Shown here: positions 39,887 to 48,849 of the stretch, piece after piece
Layout: every line of letters starts with the position of its first letter
Numbering within the stretch: the stretch's first letter is position 1
Assembly (NCBI RefSeq): GCF_028372415.1
Contig: NC_092877.1
Span: 245,864,036-245,928,035, forward strand
Length of the DNA stretch: 64,000 nt
Direction of reading: 5' to 3'
Source of the DNA: Notamacropus eugenii
Lineage: Eukaryota; Chordata; Mammalia; Diprotodontia; Macropodidae
Made by a program: the position numbers and the translations under genes
The notes under the pieces: model-generated
Databases searched by the model: none
The model's input: only the letters and a program-made list of their open reading frames with translations
What the model was told of the DNA's origin: nothing

Positions 39887-40497
39887 TGCTGGGGATGGAA
39901 GCTCAATTCCAGGTGGACAGTCTCGGGCGGGTAAAGGTGGGAACTTCTAAATCTTAGAGTTCTCACGAGACCCCCCAGGAAACGACTGGGAATCGAGGTG
40001 AACTGAGCTATCTCGTGTATTTCCGCCTCTTCCCGTGAGAAACGTGATGGGAGAGAGCTCTCCCCACCCTCGAGATTGTCCCGGATCTGGGCACACTATT
40101 GTTATCTAACAGCACGGTATTCAGATGCAAACTATGCTGCTGGAGAGTTTAAGTAGGATCAGGAAAGCCTGAAAGTTCTCTCTTGGGCAGAGGGGCGCAG
40201 AGCGGACAGGACACAAGGCTCCGCTTTTCCTCTCTCTTCTCTCCCCTCCCCCTCTCTCCCCACTTACACTTCTACTTCCAATCTCTTATTGTAAGATCTT
40301 TGCCTCCTTGGGAGATTCTTCGCTCCCTCCTAAGGAAGAATTCCCCTGCACTTGTAACTAGACCCTGAAATAAAGCTCAACCCTTGTTCGACTCTGGAAC
40401 GTCCTTTCTCTCATACGAGCATCCGGTTTGGCCAACCAAAGACCTCCGATAGAGGTAAGGGAAGACTCGGGTAGCCCTCAGGCCTCTAGGCCTGGCA
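39887..40497 (+). mobile_element. Solo LTR of an endogenous retrovirus (ERV), 611 bp
   Basis: A fossil LTR with TG at its start (tgctggggatgg) and CA at its end (ggcctggca), a 6-bp target duplication and no internal viral region, so a solo LTR. An AATAAA signal lies at 40369-40374 and a TTTAAG-type promoter box near 40150. A 6-bp duplication is typical of class II (betaretrovirus-like) ERVs; that class is an inference. It is rich in CpG compared with its surroundings, which suggests a fairly recent insertion. It lies antisense to the host L1. Confidence 0.85.
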
Positions 40498-40503
40498 CTC
40501 TGT
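40498..40503. repeat. LTR target-site duplication, right
   Basis: 'ctctgt', same as 39881-39886. The L1 then continues with 'gtcttgagtacc'. Confidence 0.85.
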
Positions 40504-40768
40504 GTCTTGAGTACCTAACCTATTACACATCTCTGCCCCTGGGTTTCTTATGCAATAACAAGTGGTTTTGATAATTGCTACGTTATAATACAATTTGAGA
40601 TCTGGTAAGGCTAGGCCACCTTCTGAAGCACTACTTTTCATTAGTTCCCTTGATATTCTGGACCTTTTCTTCTTCTAGATGAATTTCAATATTATTTTTT
40701 CTATGAGGAGAAGAATGTTTTAAAAAGCAGAATTAGCCAAATGGAAAAGGAGGTTCAAAAGCTCATTG

Positions 40769-40779
40769 AAGAAAATAGT
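40769..40779. repeat. Target-site duplication of minus-strand HAL1, left
   Basis: 'aagaaaatagt', repeated at 43700-43710. It is ORF1 sequence of the older HAL1. Confidence 0.8.
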
Positions 40780-41794
40780 GATTTTTAAATTTATTTATGT
40801 AACTTTTAACATTCATTTTCACAGAATTTTGGGTTCCAAATTTTCTCCCCATTTGTTCCCTCCCACCATCCCAAAAGATCAAGAATTCTGATTTCCGCTA
40901 TCATCAATCTGCCTTTTCTTCTATCATCCCTACTTTCCCTTCTCCCTATCTTCTCTTTGGTCCTGTAGGGCCACATAACTTTTTGTACCCCATTAGCTGT
41001 GTTTCTTATTTCCTAGTTGCAAGAACAATACTCGACGGTTGTTCCTAAAACGTTGAGTTCCACCTTGTCTTCATCGCTCCCTCCCCACCCATTCGCATTG
41101 GAAGTCAAACAATTCAATATAGGCCATATCTGTGCAGTTTTGCAAACGACTTTCATAACAGTCGTGTTGTGTAAGACTAACTATAATTCCCTCTATCCCA
41201 TCCTGCCCCCCATTGCTTCTATTCTCTGTTTTGATCCTGTCTCTCCCCAAGAGAATTGAGTTCAAATTGCTCCATCTTCCCATTGCCCTCCCTTCCATCA
41301 TCCCCCCCTTGCTTATCCCCTTATCCCCCACTTTCCTGTATTGTAAGATAGGTTTTCACACCAAAATGAGTGTGCATTTTATTCCTTCCTTTAGTCGAAT
41401 GTGATGAGAGTAAACTTCATGTTTTTCTCTCACCTCCCCTCTTTTTCCATCCACTAAAAAGTCTTTTGCCTGTCTCTCTTATGAGAGATAATTTGCCCTA
41501 CTCCACTTCACCCTTTCTCCTCCCAATACATTTCTCTCTCACTCCTTAATTTCATTTTTTTAAAGATATGATCCCACCCTATTCAATTTACCTTGTGCTC
41601 TCTGTCTTTGTCTGTGTGTGTATGTGTGTGTGTGTTTGTGTGTGTATGTGTGTGTGTAATCCCACCAACTATCCAGATACTCAAAGAAGTTTCAAGAGTT
41701 ACAAATATTGTCTTTCCATGTAGGAATTTAAACAATTCAAATTTAGTAAGTCCCTTATGATTTTCCTTTGCTGTTTACCTTTTCATGCTTCTCT

Positions 41795-42899
41795 TCATTC
41801 TTGTGGTTGAAAGTCAAATTTTCTTTTCACCTCTGGTCTTTTCATGAAGAATGCTTGAAAGTCCCCAATTTCATTGAAAGACCATTTTTTCACCTGAAGT
41901 ATTATACTCAGTTTTGCTGAGTATGTGATTCTTAGTCCCAGTTCCTTTGACTTCTGGAATATCCTATTCCACCCCCTTCGATCCCTTAATGTAGAAGCTG
42001 CTAGATTTTGTGTTATCCTGATTGTATTTCCACAATACTTCAATTGTTTCTTTCTAGCTGCTTGCAATATTTTCTCCTTGACCAGGGAACTCTGGAATTT
42101 AGCCACAATGTTCCTAGGAGTTTCTAGTTTTTGATCTCTTTCAGGTGGTGATCAATGGGTTCCTTGAATACTTATTTTGCCCTCTGGTTCTAGAATCTCA
42201 GGGCAGTTTTCCTTGATAATTTCAGGAAAATTGATGTCTAGGCTCTTTTTTTGATCATGGCTTTCAGGTAGTCCCATAATTTTTAAATTGTCTCTCCTGG
42301 ATCTATTTTCCAGGTCAGTTCTTTTTCCAATGAGATATTTCTCATTGTCACATTATCTTCCATTTTTTCATTCTTTTGCTTTTGTTTTGTGATTTCGTGG
42401 TTTCTCATAAAGTCATTAGCCTCCATCTTTTCCATTCAAATGTTGAAAGAACTTTTGTCTTCAGTGAGCTTTTGAACCTCCTTTTCCATGTGGCTAATTC
42501 TGCTTTTGAAAGCATTTTTCTCCTCATTGGCTTTTTGAATCTCTTTGCCTATTAAGTTAGCCTATTTTTCAAGGTATTATTTCCTTCAGGATTTTTTTGG
42601 TTCTCCTTTAGCAAGGTGTTGACCTGCTTTTCATGCTTCTCTTGCATCTCTCTCATTTCTCTTCCCAGTTTTTCCTTCACCGCTCTAAATTGGTTTTCAA
42701 AATCCTTTTTGAGCTCTTCCATGGCCTGAGCCCACTGAATATTTATTTTGGATGTTTGGGATGCAGGAGCTTTGATTTCTATATCTTTCCCTGATGGGAA
42801 GCATTTTTTTTTCCTAATCTGAAAGGAAGGGAGGAGATATCTGTTCACCAAGAAAGTAACCTTCTATGGTTTTATTTTTTTTTCCCCTTTTCTGGGCAT
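41795..42899 (-). pseudogene. HAL1 ORF1 (L1 ORF1p-like), broken
   Basis: Start set at the ATG complement at 42897-42899, matching the MPRKGK start of the intact copy. The frame 42552-42851 covers the N-terminal part and coiled coil (MEELKKDFENQF, KLGREMREMQEKHEKQV). The frame 41795-42106 covers the C-terminal domain (ILQAARKKQLKYCGNTIRIT, then KLSIILQVKKW) to the normal stop after QPQE. Stops and shifts separate the two. A short deletion removes the residues corresponding to KP before RITY. Confidence 0.85.
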
Positions 42900-43565
42900 T
42901 TTCCCAGCCAGTTACTTGACTTCTGAGTTTCCTCTCCACACCCACCACCCTCTGCCCAGTTCATGCTTGGAGTCTGAGATTCAAATGCTGCTTCCCAACC
43001 TCAGGGCTTTTGGCGGGTTGGGGCTGCTATTCAGTGTGAGATTAAGTTCAAGTGCTCAGGTGGGGGCAGGGCAGCCACAGGGGCTCAGTTCCCTCAGGGA
43101 GCTTACGAAGAAAACTTCAGCAATGAATCCAGGCTCCTGCCTGCTTTGGCAGCCCTTGTCTGTTGCTGCCTCTCCTGCTGCCTCCCGAGGGGGCCTGAGT
43201 TATGGAGACACCCCACTCCCCTCTCAGGCAGCAAAGAGACTCTCTTACTGTCCTTTGCCTCCTGTGGGTGGAGAGACCTGCGTGGCTACTGGAGATTCCA
43301 TCCCTGAAGCCTGCTCGATACTGCTCCTCTTGGTGCTACACGGCCAAGGCAAGGCTGGGCTCTGCTCCGGGTCTGGTGCATGATGGACCTTTCCTGTTGG
43401 TTTTTCAGGGTTCTCTGGAACAGAAATCTCCTCCACTCCAGTTGTCCTGTGGCTTCTGCTGCTCCATAATTTGTTGGGAGTTCTTCTTTACAGATATTTC
43501 ATGGGCTGTAGGCTCAGAGCTAGCATATGTGTATCTTTCTACTCTGCCATCTTGGCTCCTCGCCA
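42900..43565 (-). promoter_or_regulatory. HAL1 5' UTR (internal promoter region)
   Basis: GC-rich leader of the minus-strand HAL1, from the start motif near 43560 down to the ORF1 start. It holds one copy of the about 160-bp monomer that is doubled in the young copy (43245-43400). An antisense frame on the plus strand (42916-43383) is open for 155 codons. Confidence 0.65.
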
Positions 43566-43699
43566 CTATAAATCTCCAGAAGCTATATTTTTGTGAAGTG
43601 GATTTTCTTGTTGATTTGCACTTCATTTTCCACCAGGTTTCACACCTTTGGATTTCTCCATCTTGACCTAGGAATCTCTTCATCCTGAAATCACCCTTC

Positions 43700-44364
43700 A
43701 AGAAAATAGTTCTTTAAAAATTGGAATGGAACAGATGGAGGCTAGTGACTTTATGAGAAACCACAAAATCACAAAACAAAAGCAAAAGAACGAAAAAATT
43801 GAAGATAATGTGAAATATCTCACTGGAAACACAACTGACATGGAAAATAGGTCCAGGAGAAACAATTTAAAAATTATGGGACTACCTGAAAGCCATGATC
43901 AACAAAAGAGCCTAGAAATCATCTTTCATGAAATTATCAAGGAAAACTGCCCTGAGATTCTAGAACCAGAGGGAAAAATAAGTATTCAAGGAACCCACAG
44001 ATCACCACCTGAAAGAGATCAAAAAAGAGAAACTCTTAGGAACATTGTGGCCAATTTCCAGAGTTCCCTGGTCAAGGAGAAAGTATTGCAAGCAGCTAGA
44101 AAGAAACAATTCAAGTATTGTGGAAATACAAACAGGATTACACAAGATCTAGCAGCTTCTACATTAAGGAATCAAAGGGCATGGAATATGATATTCCTGA
44201 AATCAAAGGAACTGGCACTAAAACCAAGATTCAATTACTCAGCAAAATTGAGTATAATACTTCAGGGGAAAAATGATCTTTTGATGAGATAGAGGACTTT
44301 TGAGCATTTCTTGATGAAAAGACCAAAGTTGAGAAGAAAATTTGACTTTCAACCACAAGAATGA
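43700..44364 (+). pseudogene. ORF1 C-terminal two-thirds of the older HAL1
   Basis: Picks up ORF1 after the minus-strand insert. The 188-codon open part (43726-44292) has the end of the coiled coil, RRM (NLKIMGLPESHDQQKSLEII, then ENCPEILEPEGKISIQ) and C-terminal domain (VLQAARKKQFKYCGN). One A lost from the A-run near 44271 shifts the frame shortly before the normal stop at 44362-44364. Divergence from the intact ORF1 at 45217 is modest. Confidence 0.85.
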
Positions 44365-44372
44365 AGAGAAGC
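44357..44372. repeat. Target-site duplication of young HAL1, left
   Basis: 'aagaatgaagagaagc', repeated exactly at 47308-47323. The site is the stop codon and first 3' UTR bases of the older HAL1's ORF1. Confidence 0.9.
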
Positions 44373-44382
44373 GGGGGCGGAG

Positions 44383-44394
44383 CCAAGATGGCGG
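44383..44394 (+). promoter_or_regulatory. YY1-like site at the element start
   Basis: 'ccaagatggcgg' lies 10 bases from the 5' end. In human L1 a YY1 site at the same place sets the transcription start. The same motif occurs, more or less decayed, at the 5' ends of the L1/HAL1 copies near 3747, 43550, 50648, 52083 and 56456. Confidence 0.6.
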
Positions 44395-44521
44395 AGTAGA
44401 AAGATGCACATACACATAGCTCCGAATCCACAACCCACAGAACGGCTGCAGGGGAGCAACTCACGGTGAATTCTGCACCCAGAGGCCACGGAATATTGGA
44501 GCGAGGGAGATTTCTGTTCCG

Positions 44522-44686
44522 GAGAGACCAGCAAACCTCTCGCAGGGGGTCCTTCACGCTGCAGACTGGGCACCGGGACTGGGAGCAGAGGGCAGCCCTG
44601 CAGCGGCTGTGGCACCGAGAGGAAAAGATCCAAGCGGGCTTCAGGGACGGGATATCCAGTGGCCACGCGGTTCCCTCCACCCACAG
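44522..44686 (+). repeat. HAL1 5' UTR monomer A
   Basis: About 165 bp, from 'gagagaccagcaaacctctc' to 'ttccctccacccacag'. It aligns along its length with 44687-44842: gaga/ccag..., 'cgctgcagac', 'ccctgcagcggc', 'gcttcaggga' and 'ccctccaccc' blocks in the same order. Confidence 0.8.
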
Positions 44687-44842
44687 AGGGACCTGGAAAC
44701 CTCTTGCAAAAGGTCCGTCGCGCTGCAGACGCGGAGCCCAGCCCAGCCCAGACCTGCAGCGGCCACGGCACCAAGAGAAACAGACCTGAGCAGGCTTCAG
44801 GGATGGGATCTCCAGCGGCGGCACAAGTCCCTCCACCCGCAG
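44687..44842 (+). repeat. HAL1 5' UTR monomer B
   Basis: About 156 bp, tandem to monomer A and in the same orientation. Shares 'cgctgcagac', 'acctgcagcggcc', 'caggcttcaggga' and 'ccctccacccgcag'. The minus-strand HAL1 at 43245-43400 has only one such unit. Confidence 0.8.
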
Positions 44843-45216
44843 GTGACGGGGCTCGGTGAGAGAGTCTCTTTGGCGGGTCGAGAGGGGAGTGGGGTGCCCC
44901 CATGATTCGGGGTCCCCCAGGAGGTAGAAGCTGAGAGGCGGCTGCAGACAGGGGCTCCCCAAGCGGGCGGGAGCCTGGATCCATTCTGGAAGGTCTGTGC
45001 ATAAGCCCCCTGAGGGAACAGAGCCTGAGAGGCGGCCGTGCCCCGACCTGACCATCTGAACTTAATTCTCACACTGAATAGCAGCCCTGCCCTGGCCAAA
45101 AGGCATAAGGCGGGAAGCAGAATTTGAATCTCAGTCCCCCAATGCTGGCTGGGAGGACCAGGAGGCGAGGTGGGTGTGAGGAGAATATTCAGAGGTCAAG
45201 TCATTGGCTGGGGAAA

Positions 45217-46305
45217 ATGCCCAGAAAAGGGAAAAGAAATAAGACTATTGAAGACTACTTTCTTGGAGAACAGACATTTCCTGCCTTCCTTTCTGACGAG
45301 GAAGAACAATGCTTACCATCAGGCAAAGACGCAGAAATCAAGGCTTCTGTGTCCCAGCCCACCCAATGGGCTCAGGCCATGGAAGAGCTCAAAAAGAATT
45401 TAGAAAATCAAGTTAGAGAGGTGGAGGAAAAACTGGGAAGAGAAATGAGAGAGATGAAAGAAAAGCATGAAAAGCAGATCAGCTCCCTGCTAAAGGAGAA
45501 CCAAAAAAATGTTGAAGAAATTAACACCTTGAAAACTAGCCTAACTCAATTGGCAAAAGAGGTTCAAAAAGCCAATGAGGAGAAGAATGCTTTCAAAAGC
45601 AGAATTAGCCAAATGGAAAAGGAGATTCAAAAGCTCACTGAAGAAAATAGTTCTTTCAAAACTGGATTGGCACAGATGGACGCTAAGGACTTTGTGAGAA
45701 AGCAAGATATCACAGAACATAGCGAGAAGATTGGAAAAATGAAAGATAATGTGAAATATCTCATTGGAAAAACAACTGACCTGGAAAAAAGACTCAGGAG
45801 AGACAATGTAAAAATTTTGGGACTACCTGAAAACCATGATCAAAAGAAGAGCCTAGACATCATCTTCCATGAAATTATCAAGGAAAACTGCCCTGAGATT
45901 CTAGATCCAGAGGGCAAAATAAATATTCAAGGAATCCACAGAACACTGCATGAAAGAGATCCAAAAAGAGAAACTCCTAGGAACATTGTGGCCAAATTAC
46001 AGAACTCCCAGGTGAAGGAGAAAATATTGCAAGCAGCTAGAAAGAAACAATTCAAGTATTGTGGAAATACAATCAGGATAGTACAAGATCTGGCACCTTC
46101 TACCTTGAGGGATAGAAGGGCATGGAATAGGATATTCCAGAAGTCAAAGGAACTAGGACTAAAACCAAGAATCACCTACCCAGCAAAACTGAGTATAATA
46201 CTTCAGGGGAAAAAATGGTCTTTCAATGAAATAGAGGATTTTCAAATTTTCTTGATGAAAAGACCAGAGCTGATAAGAAAATTTGACTTTCTAACACAAG
46301 AATGA
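45217..46305 (+). CDS. HAL1 ORF1 protein, intact (L1 ORF1p family)
   Basis: A 362-residue frame from the ATG at 45217 (MPRKGKRNKTIEDYFLGE). The frame is open 31 codons further up to 45124, but the MPRKGK start is shared with the other HAL1 copies and lies where the 5' UTR ends. Rough layout: basic N-terminus; coiled coil about residues 50-200 (MEELKKNLENQVREVEEKLG, heptad leucines, ISQMEKEIQKLTEENSSF); RRM about 200-295 (NVKILGLPENHD, ENCPEILDPEGKINI); C-terminal domain to the end (ILQAARKKQFKYCGN, RITYPAKLSIILQGKKW). The family forms trimers that bind L1 RNA and act as a nucleic-acid chaperone in the cytoplasm. No stops or shifts are seen. There is no ORF2 downstream. Whether it is expressed is unknown. 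Confidence 0.87.
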   Translation: MPRKGKRNKTIEDYFLGEQTFPAFLSDEEEQCLPSGKDAEIKASVSQPTQWAQAMEELKKNLENQVREVEEKLGREMREMKEKHEKQISSLLKENQKNVEEINTLKTSLTQLAKEVQKANEEKNAFKSRISQMEKEIQKLTEENSSFKTGLAQMDAKDFVRKQDITEHSEKIGKMKDNVKYLIGKTTDLEKRLRRDNVKILGLPENHDQKKSLDIIFHEIIKENCPEILDPEGKINIQGIHRTLHERDPKRETPRNIVAKLQNSQVKEKILQAARKKQFKYCGNTIRIVQDLAPSTLRDRRAWNRIFQKSKELGLKPRITYPAKLSIILQGKKWSFNEIEDFQIFLMKRPELIRKFDFLTQE

Positions 46306-47307
46306 AGAGAACCATGAAAAGGTGAACAGCAAAGAGAAGTCATAAGGGACTTACTAAAGTTGAACTGTTTACATTCCTACATGGAAAGACAATATTTGTA
46401 ACTCTTGAAACATTTCAGTATCTGGGTACTGGGTGGGAGTACACACACATGCACACACGGATACATACATAGAGACAGAGTGAATTGAAGAGGATGGAAT
46501 CATATCTTTAAAAAAAGTGGAAGTGAGAGAGTGAGAGAGAAATATTGGGAGGAGAAAGGGAGAAATTGAATGGGGCAAATTATCTCTCATAAAAGAGGCA
46601 AGCAAAAGACTCATTAGTGGAGGGATAAAGAGGGGAGGCGAAAGAAAACCATGAGGTCTACTCTCATCACATTCCACTAAAGGAAAGAATAAAATGCACA
46701 TTCATTTTGATAGGAAAACCTATCTCACAATACAGGAGAGTGGGGTACAAGGGCATAAGCAGGGTGGGGGGGATGATAGAGGGGAGGGCATGGGGAGGTG
46801 AATGCAATCCGAGGTCGACACTCATGGGGAGGGAAAGGATCATAAGAGAATAGAAGTAATGGGGGACAGGATAGGATGGAGGGAAATATAGTTAGTCCTA
46901 TACAACACAACTATTATGGAAATCATTTGCAAAACTACACAGATTTGGCCTATATTGAATTCCTTGCTTTCCAAAGGGAAGGGGTGGAGAGGGAGGGAGC
47001 TAAAGAAGTTGGAACTCAAAGTGTTAGGATCAACTGTAATGTTCTTACCACTAGGAAATAAGAAATATAGGTTAAGGGGTAAAGAAAACTATCTGGGCCT
47101 ACAATACAAAAGAGTAGACGGAGAAAAGGGCAGAGAGGGAGGATAGAAGAGAGAGCAGATTGGTCACAGGGGCAATTAAAATGCTTGGGTTTGGGGGGGA
47201 GGGGATAAAAGGGGAGAAAATTTGTAACCCAAAGTGTTATGAAAATAAATGTTAAAAGTTAAATAAATAAAAAATAAATAAATAAATAAAAAGAATTTAA
47301 AAAAAAA
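46306..47307 (+). other. 3' UTR of young HAL1
   Basis: No ORF2 and no long frame. It has a short CA run (about 46440-46460), G-rich blocks ('gggtggggggg' near 46765) and an AATAAA-containing end with (AAAT)n just before the A-rich tail (47265-47307). Nearly repeated by 47308-48312 of the older copy. Confidence 0.85.
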
Positions 47308-47323
47308 AAGAATGAAGAGAAGC
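47308..47323. repeat. Target-site duplication of young HAL1, right
   Basis: 'aagaatgaagagaagc', same as 44357-44372. The exact left edge is blurred by the A-rich tail. Confidence 0.9.
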
Positions 47324-48312
47324 ATGAAAAGGTAAACAGCAAAGGAAAATCATAAGGGACTTACTAAAGTTGAATTGTTTACATTCCTACATGGAACGAC
47401 AATATTGGTAACTATTGAAAATTTTCAGTACCTGGGTAGTTGGTGGGATTACACACACACACATGCACACACGCACACACACATAGAGACAGAGTGCACA
47501 GAGTGAATTGAAGAGGATGGGATCATATCACAAAAAAATGAAATCAAGCAGTGAGAGAGAAATATATTGGGAGGAGAAAGGGAGAAATGGAATGGGTCAA
47601 ATTATCTCTCATAAAAGAGGCAAGCAAAAGACTTATTAGTGGAGGGATAAAGAGGGGAGGTGAGAGAAACACATGAAGTTTACTCTCATCACATTCCACT
47701 AAAGGAAAGAATAAAATGCACACTCATTTTGATAGGAAAACCTATCTTACAATACAGGAAAGTGGGGGATAAGGGGATAAGCAGGGTGGGGGGGATGATG
47801 GAAGGGAAGGCATGGGGAGAAGTGAGCAATTTGAGGTCGCCACTCATGGGGAGGGATAGGATCAAAGGAGAATAGAAGTAGTGTGGGACAGGATAGGATA
47901 GAGAGAAATACAGTTAGTCTTATACAACACAACTATTATGGAAGTCATTTGCAAAACTACACAGATTTGGCCTCTATTGAATTGCTTGCCTTCCAAAGGG
48001 AAGGGGTGGAGAGGGAGGGAGGTAAAGAAGTTGGAACTCAAAGTGTTATGGTCAACTGTCGAATAATGTTCTTGCCACTAGGAAATAAGAAATATAGGTA
48101 AAGGGGTATAGAAATTTATCTGGCCCTACAGGACAAAAGAGAAGTGGGAGACAAGGGCAGAGAGGGATGATAGAAGAGAGAACAGATTGGTCATAGGGGT
48201 AATTAGAATGCTTGGTGTTTGGGAGGTGAGGGGATAAAAGGGGAGAAAATTTGTAACCCAAAATTTTGTGAAAATGAATGTTAAAAGTTAAATAAATAAA
48301 TTTAAAAAAAAG

Positions 48313-48660
48313 AATATACATGGACCAAAATCATTATGGCAGCTCTTTTTTTGTTGTGGCAAAGAACTGGAAATTTAGAGGATGTCCATCAATTGGGGAA
48401 TGGCTGAATAAGCTGTAATATATGAGTATAATGCAATGCTATTGGGTTCTAAGAAATAATAAGCAGGAAAATTCTAGAAAAAAACAGGAAAGACTTATAT
48501 TAACTAGTGCTGAATCAAGTGAGCAGTACCAGGAAAATATTTTAAACAGTAATATAATATTGTGAGATGACCAGCTATGATTGAATTAGGTCTTTTCAGA
48601 AATACAACAATCTAAGCCATTTGCAAAAGGGTCATGAGGATAATGTTATACATATTCAAA
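48313..48660 (+). mobile_element. L1 ORF2/3' UTR fragment
   Basis: Plus-strand late ORF2: 'ggcaaagaactggaaattta', 'gatgtccatcaattgggga', 'tggctgaataagctg', then a 'gaaagacttatattaact' 3' UTR block. Truncated at both ends: on the left by the older HAL1 tail, on the right by a CA/TA microsatellite. Confidence 0.7.
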
Positions 48661-48845
48661 GAAATACACACACACATATAAACATAAATATATGTATACA
48701 CATGTACACATATATACACATGCACTCATATATATATACACATACATACATACATACACAGTGCACATATACACTCACATATATAATATGCATATTCATT
48801 CATACTCCTACACACCTGCATGTATGCATATATATATATATATCG
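48661..48845. repeat. CA/TA/CATA microsatellite
   Basis: Imperfect ACAC, CATA and ATAT runs over about 185 bp. Open frames here read as Tyr-Ile-His repeats and are artefacts. Confidence 0.9.
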
Positions 48846-48849
48846 ACTT

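Larger units (their letters stand above)
38480..40702 (-). mobile_element. L1 LINE copy, 5'-truncated, split by a solo LTR
   Basis: Minus-strand L1: 3' UTR at the left (38480-38850, with CTCC-rich blocks), ORF2 C-terminus from about 38900, ending mid-ORF2 at 40702 where an older HAL1 begins. A solo LTR interrupts it at 39887-40497. The open piece 39556-39966 (minus) includes HDLGIKIDTINKLGKQ and WRMEKYMTHQEIENIMKC, late ORF2 residues. Younger-looking than copies 1 and 2. Confidence 0.87.
40780..43699 (-). mobile_element. HAL1-type element, minus strand, full length
   Basis: Right to left: extra 5' sequence (43566-43699), 5' UTR (42900-43565, starting at a 'gagccaagatggcagag' complement near 43560), ORF1 (41795-42899), and 3' UTR with GT-rich and CTCC-rich blocks, ending in an A-rich tail at 40780-40800. 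An 11-bp duplication marks the ends. There is no ORF2. The 5' UTR is still CpG-bearing and shows long open antisense frames. Confidence 0.87.
44373..47307 (+). mobile_element. Young full-length HAL1-type element
   Basis: A complete ORF1-only LINE relative: 5' end ggggg plus 'cggagccaagatggcggag' (44378 onward), a CpG-rich 5' UTR of about 0.85 kb with tandem monomers, an intact ORF1 (45217-46305), a 3' UTR of about 1 kb with a CA run and GGGGAGG blocks, an 'aaagttaaataaataa' end and an A-rich tail. A perfect 16-bp duplication flanks it. With no endonuclease or RT of its own it must be mobilised in trans by an L1. The perfect duplication, open ORF and CpGs make it the youngest element of its kind here. 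Confidence 0.92.
40703..48312 (+). mobile_element. Older HAL1-type element, split twice
   Basis: An ORF1-only 'half-L1' that is 5'-truncated inside ORF1. Its own parts are 40703-40779, 43700-44372 and 47308-48312. They are separated by a minus-strand HAL1 (40780-43699) and a young plus-strand HAL1 (44373-47307). The pieces rejoin seamlessly against the intact ORF1 at 45217-46305. The 3' UTR (47308-48290) ends with 'gttaaaagttaaataaataa' and an A-rich tail. No ORF2 lies between ORF1 and the tail. Confidence 0.87.

Noticed and set aside
40183-40368. 61-codon plus-strand frame inside the LTR
   Set aside because: Falls within the solo LTR, which is non-coding, with no domain.
45124-45216. Extension of HAL1 ORF1 by 31 codons upstream
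   Set aside because: The extension lies in 5' UTR sequence. The ATG at 45217 gives the MPRKGK start shared by other copies.
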